Numbered from the stretch's first letter, positions 1 through 7,611 are shown. The stretch: 10,618 bases of DNA from an uncultured Sphingomonas sp. (GCA_946482655.1 CAMLSA010000104.1:1-10618), one strand, 5' to 3'. The notes: generated from the sequence alone by a model not told the origin. Made by a program: numbers and translations.

Positions 1-690
1 GTCGAGGCGGTCCACCCTCAGATCACCCAGGCATTCGATCCCTACCACGCGCAGCACGACGTGTACGAGAATGGCCACAGCGATACGATCTTCGCGTTCA
101 TGCGGCCCCGTCCCGGCGTTCCCGTTCCAGACGACCATCTCCTGCCCGATCATGAGCTGGCGCTCCGCGACGCGGGACTGGAGGAGCATGAATTTCCCTC
201 GCATTGGACGGAGGTGCGCGCCGCGGTGATCGCGGGCAAACGGCGCAATGCCGAGCGACTGGGCGTTGACTATGCGAAGTTCACTGACGGCCAGCTCGTC
301 GACAACTGGCAGATGGGCCTGTTCCCGAACGCTACGCTCAACACCCACGCGGAAGGCGTGCTCGTGCAGCGCTGGATGCCTCATCCGTCAGATCCCGAGA
401 AGATGGTGTACCGTTTCCAGGTCTATGCGTTGGCTGGCGCGCGGCGCCTGCCGGGCTATATGGGCGTGCCCGAGGGCGCCGAGGTTGACGCCGCCAAGGT
501 CCTGCCCATCACCTATGCTCCGGATGAAGAAAGGGCGATGCTGGGTCCCGTGCTGAGCCAGGACCGCGAGCTGGTACCGAGGGTCCAGCAGGGCGCACAT
601 TCCAAGGGCTTCGCCGGCGCAGTTTTCTGCGAGCAGGAAATCCGCATCAAGCATTTTTACGATGAGTATCTGCGCCTCATGGAATCGTGA
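1..690 (+). CDS. Rieske ring-hydroxylating oxygenase alpha subunit, C-terminal catalytic part (5'-truncated)
   Basis: The reading frame is open from base 1, so the start and the N-terminal Rieske [2Fe-2S] domain lie upstream of the window. What remains (229 codons) matches the catalytic domain of aromatic ring-hydroxylating oxygenase alpha subunits, which insert O2 into an aromatic or polycyclic substrate at a mononuclear iron. The first visible residues, VEAVHPQI, fit the segment that carries the second iron-binding His (codon 13-15) of the family's His-x4-His pair; the first His would be just outside the window. The Asp ligand is probably the one at 562-564, in a QDRELVPRVQQG segment that resembles the family's usual ED-x-E-x3-x-VQ-x-G stretch. 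The C-terminal FYDEYLRLM is also typical. The enzyme needs a reductase, usually a ferredoxin and often a beta subunit; none is seen here. The substrate cannot be told. Family call is confident, ligand assignment is from remembered family patterns. Confidence 0.85.
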   Translation, partial: VEAVHPQITQAFDPYHAQHDVYENGHSDTIFAFMRPRPGVPVPDDHLLPDHELALRDAGLEEHEFPSHWTEVRAAVIAGKRRNAERLGVDYAKFTDGQLVDNWQMGLFPNATLNTHAEGVLVQRWMPHPSDPEKMVYRFQVYALAGARRLPGYMGVPEGAEVDAAKVLPITYAPDEERAMLGPVLSQDRELVPRVQQGAHSKGFAGAVFCEQEIRIKHFYDEYLRLMES

Positions 691-691
691 C

Positions 692-727
692 GCGGGCGCG
701 CCTGGGCGATTGATCGCTCGCACCCGC
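692..727 (+). other. Intercistronic hairpin between oxygenase and crotonase genes
   Basis: Bases 692-700 (GCGGGCGCG) pair with 719-727 (CGCACCCGC) with one C/A mismatch, and inside this GCGAT (706-710) pairs with ATCGC (713-717). The structure begins two bases after the oxygenase stop codon and fills most of the intergenic gap. No T-tract follows, so it is a poor intrinsic terminator. An mRNA stability or processing element is possible. The structure is seen in the sequence; the role is inference. Confidence 0.4.
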
Positions 728-779
728 CATGAGAGAGGATGCTGCTGGTGATCACCGGCGGCATCCAGCTGCCACAATC

Positions 780-785
780 GGAGGA
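780..785 (+). promoter_or_regulatory. Ribosome binding site that favours a TTG start at 793
   Basis: GGAGGA at 780-785 is a near-perfect Shine-Dalgarno sequence seven bases before the TTG at 793-795. The upstream ATG at 739 has its purine-rich stretch (732-738) directly abutting it, which is too close to serve that codon. This decides the start of the crotonase-family gene in favour of TTG 793. Confidence 0.55.
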
Positions 786-792
786 TAAGGTT

Positions 793-1572
793 TTGCGAGA
801 CTATGAGACGATATCGATTTCTCGTCGCGGGCGGATCACGACTCTGGCGCTGGACCGCCCTCATATGCGGAACGCAACCAATGCAGTCCTGCATCATGAA
901 TTGGCACAGGTGTTCGTGGATGCGGACAGCGATCCCGAGACCGACGTGATCATCCTGACTGGGAACGGATCCGCCTTCTGCGCGGGGGGCGACATCGAGT
1001 ATATGCAGGACCTTGTCCAAAGCCGCGGCTTCTACGATCGGATCGTGCCGGAGGCGAAGCGGATCGTCGGCTCGATGCTCGACTGCCGCAAGCCGATCAT
1101 CGGCAAGCTGAATGGTCATGCGACCGGCTTCGGCGCCACGCTGGCGCTGTTCTGCGACATCGTGTTCGGAAACGAAAATGCCAAGATCGGCGATCCTCAT
1201 GTGCTGGTCGGCCTTACCGCCGGGGACGGATCGGCGGTGATATGGCCGCAGTTGATCGGCCATGCGCGGGCGAAGGAATATCTCATGACCGGTGATCTCA
1301 TCACCATGGCCAAGGCTGCGGAGATCGGGCTTATCAACCACGCCCTGCCCGCGGATGAGCTGGATGCCGCCGTCGACGCCCTCGCCGACAAGCTTGCGGC
1401 AGGACCGCAGCTCGCGATCCAGACGACGAAGATGAGCGTCAACATCTCGCTGAAGCAGCTCGTCGCGAGCGTAATGGATGCCTGCCTCGCTTATGAAGTG
1501 ATCTCGAGCGAGCGCGAACAGCATCGGCAGGCAGTGGAGCAGTTCGTCCAGGGTAGATCGGGTGCCCGCTGA
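793..1572 (+). CDS. Enoyl-CoA hydratase/isomerase (crotonase) family protein lacking the classical catalytic glutamates
   Basis: Crotonase-fold enzyme acting on an acyl-CoA thioester in the cytoplasm. From the TTG at 793 the protein is 259 aa, the usual family length, and begins RDYETISISRRGRITTLALDRP, like most homologues. An ATG at 739 gives a 277 aa form with an atypical leader and no usable ribosome binding site. The oxyanion-hole segments are present: FCAGGDIEYM at about residues 62-71 and GFGATLALFCD at about 112-122. Relative to rat mitochondrial crotonase, Glu144 falls on Thr116 and Glu164 on His136 (DPHVLVG); the 20-residue spacing is kept. An Asp at 145 in the AGDGS loop could be a replacement acid/base. 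Hydration by the classical mechanism is therefore doubtful; isomerase, hydrolase or C-C bond cleavage are alternatives. It lies 36 bases before an acyl-CoA dehydrogenase gene, probably in one operon with it and with the oxygenase gene upstream. Confidence 0.85.
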   Translation: MRDYETISISRRGRITTLALDRPHMRNATNAVLHHELAQVFVDADSDPETDVIILTGNGSAFCAGGDIEYMQDLVQSRGFYDRIVPEAKRIVGSMLDCRKPIIGKLNGHATGFGATLALFCDIVFGNENAKIGDPHVLVGLTAGDGSAVIWPQLIGHARAKEYLMTGDLITMAKAAEIGLINHALPADELDAAVDALADKLAAGPQLAIQTTKMSVNISLKQLVASVMDACLAYEVISSEREQHRQAVEQFVQGRSGAR

Positions 1573-1608
1573 GAGGCCACGCATGATCCGCCGGGGAGTT
1601 CGTCGACC

Positions 1609-2808
1609 GTGGAGCTGAAACTTTCGAAGGCCGACACGACGTTCCGGGACGAAATGCGCGCCGAACTGGCAGCGTTGCTGCCAGCCGATATCCGCGATCG
1701 CCAGCGGCGGATCACCACGCAAGCACCACCCGTGGCGGATCAGCGTCGCTGGTTCGCGCTGCTGAACGGGCGCGGCTGGTCTGTGCCGCGCTGGCCGGTC
1801 GAACTCGGCGGGACCGACTGGACCCCGATCCAGCAATTCCTCTTCGAGGACGAGATCCACCGACTGGACGGCCCGGAGTTCAACTGGCTCGGGACGCACA
1901 TGGTGGGACCCGTGATCTACACCTTTGGATCCGAGGCGCAGAAGGAGCGCTTCCTCGCGCCGACGCGCAATGGCGACATCATCTGGTGCCAAGGCTTTTC
2001 GGAGCCAAGCGCGGGATCGGATCTGGCATCGCTCCGGACCCAGGCCCGCCGCGACGGCGATCGATACATCGTCAGCGGCCAGAAGATCTGGACGAGCGGA
2101 GCGCATGAGGCGGACTGGGGCTTTTTCCTGGTCAGGACCGATCCGACGGCGAAGCCCCAGGCGGGGATCTCCTTCCTGCTGATCGACATGAAGTCGCCCG
2201 GTGTAACGGTTCGCCCCATTCCGCAGATCAACGGCGAAACCCACCTGTGCGAGGTCTTTCTCGACGAGGTGGAGGTGCCAGCGGACAATCTGGTCGGCGA
2301 TCCCGGGCGCGGATGGACCTATGCCAAGTTTCTCCTTGAGCATGAGCGGACGAGCAGCGCGTTCATCTTCTGGAGCCGCCGCGAATTGCGCCGCGCCCGC
2401 ATGATGGCGGATGCCATTCGGGGTCCGCAAGGCAGGCTCGCCGATGTCCCGGGCTTCGCGGATCGGTTGACGGCACTTGAGGCCGACCTGATTGGCCTGG
2501 AATGGTCGGTGCTGCGCGTCCTTGCGGGCGAAACCGGCCGCTATCCCGCAAGCGTCGCTCCATCGATCCTCAAGATCAGCGGGTCGCTGCTGCAACAAGC
2601 CATCACCGAACTCCACGTCGACCTGCTTGGCTTGCGCGCCACTCGCTTCTTCCAGCCTGGCACGTTCTCCCATGCTGCCGACGCCGATTGGCCGGACTAT
2701 GTTCCCGGCCGAACTTCGATCATGATGATATCGCGTGCAACCACCATCTATGGCGGCAGCATGCAGATTCAGAAGAACATCCTCGCAAAAACCGCGCTGG
2801 GGCTCTGA
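1609..2808 (+). CDS. Acyl-CoA dehydrogenase, alpha-type (catalytic) subunit
   Basis: FAD-dependent acyl-CoA dehydrogenase subunit, 399 aa, that would introduce an alpha,beta double bond in a CoA thioester. The middle domain is clear: WCQGFSEPSAGSD at 126-138, then SGQKIWTSGAHEADW near 156-170. Glu246 in the LEHERTSS segment matches the catalytic base position of the isovaleryl-CoA and long-chain dehydrogenase types; the alternative medium-chain position near the C-terminus is Gly here (IYGGSMQIQ, Gly382). The FAD-contacting Arg-x-Gln-Phe-Gly motif of ordinary homotetramers is not present. The start is GTG 1609: in frame, nothing else usable lies between it and the preceding stop, and GGGGAG (1593-1598) sits ten bases upstream. 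It is separated by ten bases from a second dehydrogenase gene that has the missing FAD motif, which suggests a heteromeric alpha2beta2 enzyme such as mycobacterial ChsE4-ChsE5. Substrate unknown. Confidence 0.9.
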   Translation: MELKLSKADTTFRDEMRAELAALLPADIRDRQRRITTQAPPVADQRRWFALLNGRGWSVPRWPVELGGTDWTPIQQFLFEDEIHRLDGPEFNWLGTHMVGPVIYTFGSEAQKERFLAPTRNGDIIWCQGFSEPSAGSDLASLRTQARRDGDRYIVSGQKIWTSGAHEADWGFFLVRTDPTAKPQAGISFLLIDMKSPGVTVRPIPQINGETHLCEVFLDEVEVPADNLVGDPGRGWTYAKFLLEHERTSSAFIFWSRRELRRARMMADAIRGPQGRLADVPGFADRLTALEADLIGLEWSVLRVLAGETGRYPASVAPSILKISGSLLQQAITELHVDLLGLRATRFFQPGTFSHAADADWPDYVPGRTSIMMISRATTIYGGSMQIQKNILAKTALGL

Positions 2809-2818
2809 GACGACCCGC

Positions 2819-3946
2819 ATGGACTTCAATCTCGACTCCACGCAGCAGATGCTGCTCGACAATGCGGAAAGGCTCGCCGCCTCGCGCGGATCGGTCGAAT
2901 TTTGGCGTGCCCGAAGAGACGAGATGGAGGGCTTCGACGAAACGCTTTGGCGCGCCTTCGCAGATTTGGGGTGGCTCGCCTTGCCGATACCCGAACAGGC
3001 AGGCGGTCTCGGCGGATCCATGACGGACGTCGCGCTGTTGATGATCGTTTTCGGCAGGCACAATGTGATCGAGCCCTATGTGGGCACCGCCATTCTGGGC
3101 ACGACCATCCTCCAGCGCGGCGATGGCGAGGAAGTGAAAGCCGTGCTGACCGCAGCAGGAACCGGCCATGCGCGGCTGGCGCTGGCCCACGGGGAAGCGG
3201 CGGATCGCTACGAAATCACCGCCCGCCGAAAGACAACCGCGACACCGACGGATCGCGGCTTTCGGGTAAGCGGTCGCAAGCTGCTGGCCGTCGACGCTCC
3301 CAGCGCCACGCATCTTCTCGTGACGGCGACGCTCGAGCCCGGCGGCGAAACGCTTCTGTTCCTCCTGCCGAGCGACGCGCAAGGTCTCGTATCGTGCTCC
3401 TATCCGCTGGTTGACGGAAGTCGGGCCGCGGATATCGTCCTCCACGACGTCGATCTGCCGTCCGAAGCGGTGATAGCGCGCGGGGCGGCGGCGGCGGCGC
3501 TGCTCAGAGAAGCGATCGACAACGCCATCGTCGCGCAGCTCGCGCAGGCGGTCGGCTCGATGGAGGCCTGTGTTGATCTCTGCTCGGAATATGTGAAGGA
3601 ACGCAAGCAGTTCGGTCGACCGATTGGGGAATTTCAGGCTCTCCAGCATCTGCTCGTCGACATGCTGGTCGCGCATCACCAGTCGCGCTCCGCTCTCTAC
3701 GCCGCGATCGCGGCGCTGGATGAAGCGGACGACGTACGCAGCCGGCGTGTCTCGCTGGCGAAGGTGCTGATCGGCTCCGCCATGCAGCATGTATCGAGGA
3801 CCGGCATCCAGCTGCACGGTGGATACGGACTTACCGACGAATATGCGATCAGCCACCATTTCCGCCGCCTGCTCGTCCTCGAGAAAAGCTTCGGCGATAT
3901 CGCGCACCACCTCCACGCGGCCTCCGGCGGGGCAACAGGGGAGTGA
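2819..3946 (+). CDS. Acyl-CoA dehydrogenase, beta-type (FAD-binding, non-catalytic) subunit
   Basis: Second acyl-CoA dehydrogenase subunit, 375 aa, starting MDFNLDSTQQ at ATG 2819; this is the usual N-terminus of the family and lies ten bases after the previous stop. A longer form opening further upstream would overlap the preceding gene heavily and is not credible. The C-terminal helical domain carries the FAD-contact motif RKQFGRPIGEFQ (Arg262 onward) and LHGGYGL (332-338). Where catalytic members have Glu-Arg, this protein has Asp234-Asn235, so it probably lacks the catalytic base. The middle domain is short and divergent, without the W-x-x-x-G-x-S-E-P pattern of its partner. Together these traits fit the beta subunit of a heteromeric dehydrogenase assembled with the preceding gene product. 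The Shine-Dalgarno before the start is weak, consistent with translational coupling. A stop at 3944-3946 ends the first gene group. Confidence 0.88.
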   Translation: MDFNLDSTQQMLLDNAERLAASRGSVEFWRARRDEMEGFDETLWRAFADLGWLALPIPEQAGGLGGSMTDVALLMIVFGRHNVIEPYVGTAILGTTILQRGDGEEVKAVLTAAGTGHARLALAHGEAADRYEITARRKTTATPTDRGFRVSGRKLLAVDAPSATHLLVTATLEPGGETLLFLLPSDAQGLVSCSYPLVDGSRAADIVLHDVDLPSEAVIARGAAAAALLREAIDNAIVAQLAQAVGSMEACVDLCSEYVKERKQFGRPIGEFQALQHLLVDMLVAHHQSRSALYAAIAALDEADDVRSRRVSLAKVLIGSAMQHVSRTGIQLHGGYGLTDEYAISHHFRRLLVLEKSFGDIAHHLHAASGGATGE

Positions 3947-3957
3947 AAGGCTTAGCC

Positions 3958-3980
3958 CGCGGCCGAAGAGCGGGGCCGCG
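3958..3980 (+). repeat. Short GC-rich inverted repeat after the dehydrogenase pair
   Basis: CGCGGCC (3958-3964) and GGCCGCG (3974-3980) form a perfect seven-base-pair stem with a nine-base loop, twelve bases after the stop codon of the second dehydrogenase gene. No T-run follows. It may add to transcript 3'-end structure or may be chance in GC-rich sequence. Confidence 0.3.
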
Positions 3981-4050
3981 TCTCGCCGGCTCTGCGCGCG
4001 CCCTGGATCAACTCGCGGCCTCCACCCGGTTTTGCTCGGGCCAGCACTCG

Positions 4051-4080
4051 GCCTTGCCTGCCCGCGCAGGAAGGCGGTTT
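4051..4080 (+). terminator. Possible terminator hairpin ending the first gene group
   Basis: GCCTT (4051-4055) and CCTGC (4057-4061) pair with GCAGG (4066-4070) and AAGGC (4071-4075), giving a ten-base-pair stem with one bulged G (4056) and a CCGC loop. It is followed by GGTTT (4076-4080), a very short T-tract. The hairpin lies between the dehydrogenase pair and the large oxidoreductase, in a 215-base gap that is the natural place for a transcript boundary. I see no convincing -35/-10 pair in the rest of this gap. Termination is inferred; efficiency with so few T residues is doubtful. Confidence 0.4.
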
Positions 4081-4147
4081 CGGCCACACCGGCGATGGTT
4101 TGGGCTATACGGCTGATACGGATGGCACCAAATGCACAGGAGACCTC

Positions 4148-4154
4148 GGGAGGG
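4148..4154 (+). promoter_or_regulatory. Ribosome binding site for the start at 4162
   Basis: GGGAGGG at 4148-4154 is seven bases before ATG 4162. The in-frame ATG at 4132 would add ten residues (MHRRPREGAR) that include the ribosome binding site itself and are unlike the family's N-terminus, so 4162 is preferred. Confidence 0.6.
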
Positions 4155-4161
4155 CGCGCGC

Positions 4162-7100
4162 ATGACGAAGACAGAGGCTGGAGCGCGACTTCTTTCGGGC
4201 ACGGAAGTACTCGTCGAGGCGATCAAGGCAGTGCGGCGATTCGACGCTGAAGCGGGGCTTAATACGGCGGGCTTCGTATCGGGCTATCGCGGCTCGCCGC
4301 TCGGTGGGCTCGACCAGGCTCTATGGAATGCGCAGGAAGAACTCAGTGAGTTAAACGTCCGGTTCGTGCCGGGCCTGAATGAAGAGCTCGCGGCGACGGC
4401 TTGCTGGGGAACCCAGCAGAGCCAGTTGATGCCCAAAGGCAGGCATGACGGCGTTTTCGCCTTCTGGTACGGCAAAGGCCCCGGCGTGGATCGCGCCGTC
4501 GATGCAATCAAGCACGGCAATTATGCGGGCACCGCTCCGGCAGGTGGCGTGGTGATGCTGGTAGGCGACGATCATGGGTGCAAGTCGTCCAGCATTCCGC
4601 ATCAGTCCGAACAGAGCCTGATCGCCGCGGGAATACCCGTTCTCAATCCCAGTTCGGTACAGGAATATATCGAGTATCTCCCGCTTGCGGTGGAGATGTC
4701 GCGCTTCTCCGGTCTTTGGATCGCGGTCAAATGTGTCACCGAGACAGTGGAAAGCGCCGCCACCATCACGCTGCCGATCAGCAAGCGGACAATCGAGCGC
4801 CCTCCCGTCAAGGCAGTGCGCCCGATCTCGCTCGAATTCGCGCCCATGGAGAACGAACGGAGCCTGTTTGACGATCGCCTCCCGGCCGCGCGCGCCTTCG
4901 CCGTCGCCAGCGGGATCGACGGCGTCCTGTACCATGCGACCAACCCGGTGCTGGGCATCGTCGCGACCGGTAAGGGCCTGATCGATGTTCGCGAGGCGCT
5001 TCGGCTACTCGGGCTCGACGGGGTTCGGGGCGGCGAGGCTGGCGTCGGCCTGTTCAAGGTGGGGATGACCTGGCCGGTCGCGGGGGAGACGATTGTTCCC
5101 TTCGCAAGGGCTTACCGGGAGCTCCTGGTCGTCGAGGAGAAGCGTAAGCTGATCGAGACCGAACTGGCTTCGGTGCTGCTCGCAGCGGACTTGCCGGCGG
5201 TGCCCCGCCTGTTGGGCAAGCACGACCCGGACGGACGGCAACTTCTTCCCGAGCACGGCGAACTGAACCCGGCTTTGGTCGCCGATGCTATCGCCGGCCG
5301 GATGGTAGCGCTGGACATCGCGACTCCGGAAGTGCGTGACTGGCTAGCGCGGCGCGGGGGCAGTATGCCGGCGGCGGCATCGGCGCCGTTCCTGCGCAAG
5401 CCCATGTATTGTTCTGGTTGTCCCCACAACCGTTCGACTCGCCTGCCGGATGACAGTACCGCTTTCTCCGGTATCGGCTGCCACGGTATGGCGATGTGGA
5501 TGCCTGAGCGGCGTACACTTCCGTCCACCCAGATGGGCGGCGAGGGTGCAAACTGGATCGGCATCGAGCCCTTTTCGGACCTAAACCACATATTCCAGAA
5601 CATGGGCGACGGCACCTTCGCGCACTCGGGGTCGCTCGCCATACGCGCCGCGATCGCGGCCAAGTCCAACGTCACATTCAAGATTCTCTACAATTCGGCC
5701 GTTGCCATGACTGGCGGGCAGCCGGTCGAGGCGCAGCCCAGTCCCCTGTCGATCGCCACGCAGCTGACGGCGGAAGGGGCTGCCCACGTTGTCGTCGTGA
5801 CCGACGATCCGTCTCGCTACCCGTCTCCTCCCGCAGGCGTCGCCGTGCTTCCGCGTGACGATCTGGACGACGTCCAGAAGCGCTTGCGCGCGATGCCGGG
5901 CGTCACCGTGCTGATCTACGATCAATATTGTGCCGCCGAGCGACGGCGCCTGCGCAAAATGGGCAAGGCTCCCGATCCGGCCGTGCGCGCGTACATCAAT
6001 CCCGATGTGTGCGTGGACTGCGGCGATTGCACGTCGAAGTCGAGCTGCGTCAGCATCCGTCCGTTCGCCACGGAACTGGGCATCAAACGGCGGATCGACC
6101 AGGACAGTTGTAACAAGGATTTCACCTGTACCGAAGGTTTCTGTCCGTCGTTCCTCACGATCCGCGGCGGAGCGCTTCGTAAATCAGCGGCCGCCGGGAC
6201 GATCAGCCTCGATGCCCTTTCAAGTCTTCCCGAGCCTGAGACGGCGAAGGCGGACGGCGTGTACAACATGCTCATCGGTGGAATTGGCGGGACAGGGGTG
6301 ATCTCGCTCGGTGCGCTGCTGGCTCGCGCCGCCCGTCGCGAAGGAATCGACGTCCTTACATTCAACGTGACCGGGGTCGCGCAGAAGAACGGCCCCGTCT
6401 ACAGTCATGTCCGCCTGCTGGGAGCGGCGGATGCGAGCACTTTCCGGCCGCGTATCCCGGACGGCCAGGTCGATCTGCTGCTGGCCTGCGACATCGTCGG
6501 TGCGGCGTCGCCCGATCTGGTGAAGGCCCTCGACCGCAACCGGACCGCCGCCGTCATCAGCGATATGATGATCCCGACGGGGGACTTCTACGGAAATCCA
6601 CAGCTCGATATCTCGAGCGGCGCGTTCCGTACCATTCTCGAGGCGCGTCTTCCGCAGCCGCACTATGCGCCCGCCGAGGCCGCCTGGCCGTCGCTCCGGT
6701 CGGATGCGCTGCTCAACCTGTTCGTATTGGGCAACGCCGTTCAGCGCGGCCTTGTACCGATCGCCAATCGGACGATCGAGGCCGAAATCGACAAGGACAG
6801 GAGCGGAGCAAACCTCTTCGCCTATCGGCTGGGCCGGCTGAGCGCGCACGATCCCGATGCTTTTGCGCAGGAGGTCCGAGCCGCCGACCAGCCGATCCCG
6901 CTGGCCGAACAGAACCTGCTAGCGATCGTCACGAAGGTCCGGGAAGTCCTGACGCTGTTTCACGGCGCTCGCTATGCCGCCGCCTATGAGGCGTTCGTCC
7001 GGCGCGTGGAGGTGGTGGATCGAATCGGCGAATTCACCCGACAGGTGGCGCTCGGCCTCTTCGCGGTCATGTACTACAAGGATGAATATGAGGTCGCCCG

Positions 7101-7611
7101 TCTTCACCGTTCTCCCGAGGCGCTGGATCGCATCCGCAAGGAGTTCAGCGGCGACTTCAAGATAGAGTATCACTTGGCGCCGCCGATCCTCGCACGTCTC
7201 CGCACGCGGGACGGCGAGCCCAGGAAGGTTCGGCTGGGGAGTTGGTTCGGACCAATTCTCACCCTGCTCTCCCACCTCAAGTTCCTGCGGAATACGCCGT
7301 TCGACATCTTCGGCTATACGCAGGACAAGCGGCTCGATCGTGCGCTGATCGAGGAATATCGGGGCTGGATCGATGACATCCTGCCGTGCCTTGCGGAGGC
7401 GGATTATGCCGTAGCGGTTGCGATCGCGGCACTGCCGACGGACATCCGGGGCTATGGCCACATAAGGGCGAGAAGGGCGGACGCCGCCCGTGACCGTTAT
7501 CGAGAACTTCGCTCCAGGCTGGTTGCAGCCGCGCCCGACGGATCGGCCGCCCCGGCTTCGGAAGGCGATCAGCGATCTCCCAATCGCGCCAACGAACAGG
7601 TAGCAGACTGA
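4162..7611 (+). CDS. Fused indolepyruvate:ferredoxin oxidoreductase-type 2-oxoacid oxidoreductase
   Basis: A 1149 aa thiamine-diphosphate and iron-sulfur enzyme of the large fused indolepyruvate:ferredoxin oxidoreductase family of Proteobacteria, which decarboxylates a 2-oxo acid to an acyl-CoA while reducing ferredoxin. Order of parts: N-terminal thiamine-binding region with NTAGFVSGYRGSPLGGLD and NEELAA (Glu expected to activate the cofactor); cysteines at MYCSGCPHN (Cys417, Cys420) and GIGCHG (Cys440); the Mg-thiamine motif GDGTFAHSG (482 on) followed by YNSAVAMTGG; an iron-sulfur module with Cys617, 620, 623, 629, 650, 656 and 661; a gamma-type domain opening GIGGTGVISLG (about 707-717); and the C-terminal helical region (DUF6537-like) with VMYYKDEYEVARL. 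All these look intact, so an active enzyme is likely. Length matches the family. The natural substrate need not be indolepyruvate: the neighbours suggest a catabolic 2-oxo acid. Its stop codon overlaps the next start (TGATG), indicating translational coupling. Confidence 0.92.
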   Translation: MTKTEAGARLLSGTEVLVEAIKAVRRFDAEAGLNTAGFVSGYRGSPLGGLDQALWNAQEELSELNVRFVPGLNEELAATACWGTQQSQLMPKGRHDGVFAFWYGKGPGVDRAVDAIKHGNYAGTAPAGGVVMLVGDDHGCKSSSIPHQSEQSLIAAGIPVLNPSSVQEYIEYLPLAVEMSRFSGLWIAVKCVTETVESAATITLPISKRTIERPPVKAVRPISLEFAPMENERSLFDDRLPAARAFAVASGIDGVLYHATNPVLGIVATGKGLIDVREALRLLGLDGVRGGEAGVGLFKVGMTWPVAGETIVPFARAYRELLVVEEKRKLIETELASVLLAADLPAVPRLLGKHDPDGRQLLPEHGELNPALVADAIAGRMVALDIATPEVRDWLARRGGSMPAAASAPFLRKPMYCSGCPHNRSTRLPDDSTAFSGIGCHGMAMWMPERRTLPSTQMGGEGANWIGIEPFSDLNHIFQNMGDGTFAHSGSLAIRAAIAAKSNVTFKILYNSAVAMTGGQPVEAQPSPLSIATQLTAEGAAHVVVVTDDPSRYPSPPAGVAVLPRDDLDDVQKRLRAMPGVTVLIYDQYCAAERRRLRKMGKAPDPAVRAYINPDVCVDCGDCTSKSSCVSIRPFATELGIKRRIDQDSCNKDFTCTEGFCPSFLTIRGGALRKSAAAGTISLDALSSLPEPETAKADGVYNMLIGGIGGTGVISLGALLARAARREGIDVLTFNVTGVAQKNGPVYSHVRLLGAADASTFRPRIPDGQVDLLLACDIVGAASPDLVKALDRNRTAAVISDMMIPTGDFYGNPQLDISSGAFRTILEARLPQPHYAPAEAAWPSLRSDALLNLFVLGNAVQRGLVPIANRTIEAEIDKDRSGANLFAYRLGRLSAHDPDAFAQEVRAADQPIPLAEQNLLAIVTKVREVLTLFHGARYAAAYEAFVRRVEVVDRIGEFTRQVALGLFAVMYYKDEYEVARLHRSPEALDRIRKEFSGDFKIEYHLAPPILARLRTRDGEPRKVRLGSWFGPILTLLSHLKFLRNTPFDIFGYTQDKRLDRALIEEYRGWIDDILPCLAEADYAVAVAIAALPTDIRGYGHIRARRADAARDRYRELRSRLVAAAPDGSAAPASEGDQRSPNRANEQVAD

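Noticed and set aside
2735..2818. Earlier start for the second dehydrogenase subunit
   Set aside because: It would overlap the end of the first subunit gene by over 70 bases; ATG 2819 gives the standard MDF N-terminus and normal length.
388..3063. Very long open frame on the minus strand (about 890 codons)
   Set aside because: It lies antisense to three well-supported genes, its translation is rich in Arg, His, Asp and Gly with no recognisable domain, and long antisense frames are expected in GC-rich coding DNA.
2720..4087. Minus-strand open frame of 455 codons spanning the second dehydrogenase gene and the following gap
   Set aside because: It is mostly the reverse of a gene with clear family motifs, has no recognisable domains and its low-complexity Arg-rich composition is that of a shadow frame.
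4097..4125. Possible promoter with TATACG or GATACG as -10 before the fused oxidoreductase
   Set aside because: No acceptable -35 sequence at 16-18 bases from either hexamer.
4132..4161. Earlier start (ATG 4132) for the fused oxidoreductase
   Set aside because: The added ten residues include the ribosome binding site of ATG 4162 and do not resemble family N-termini.
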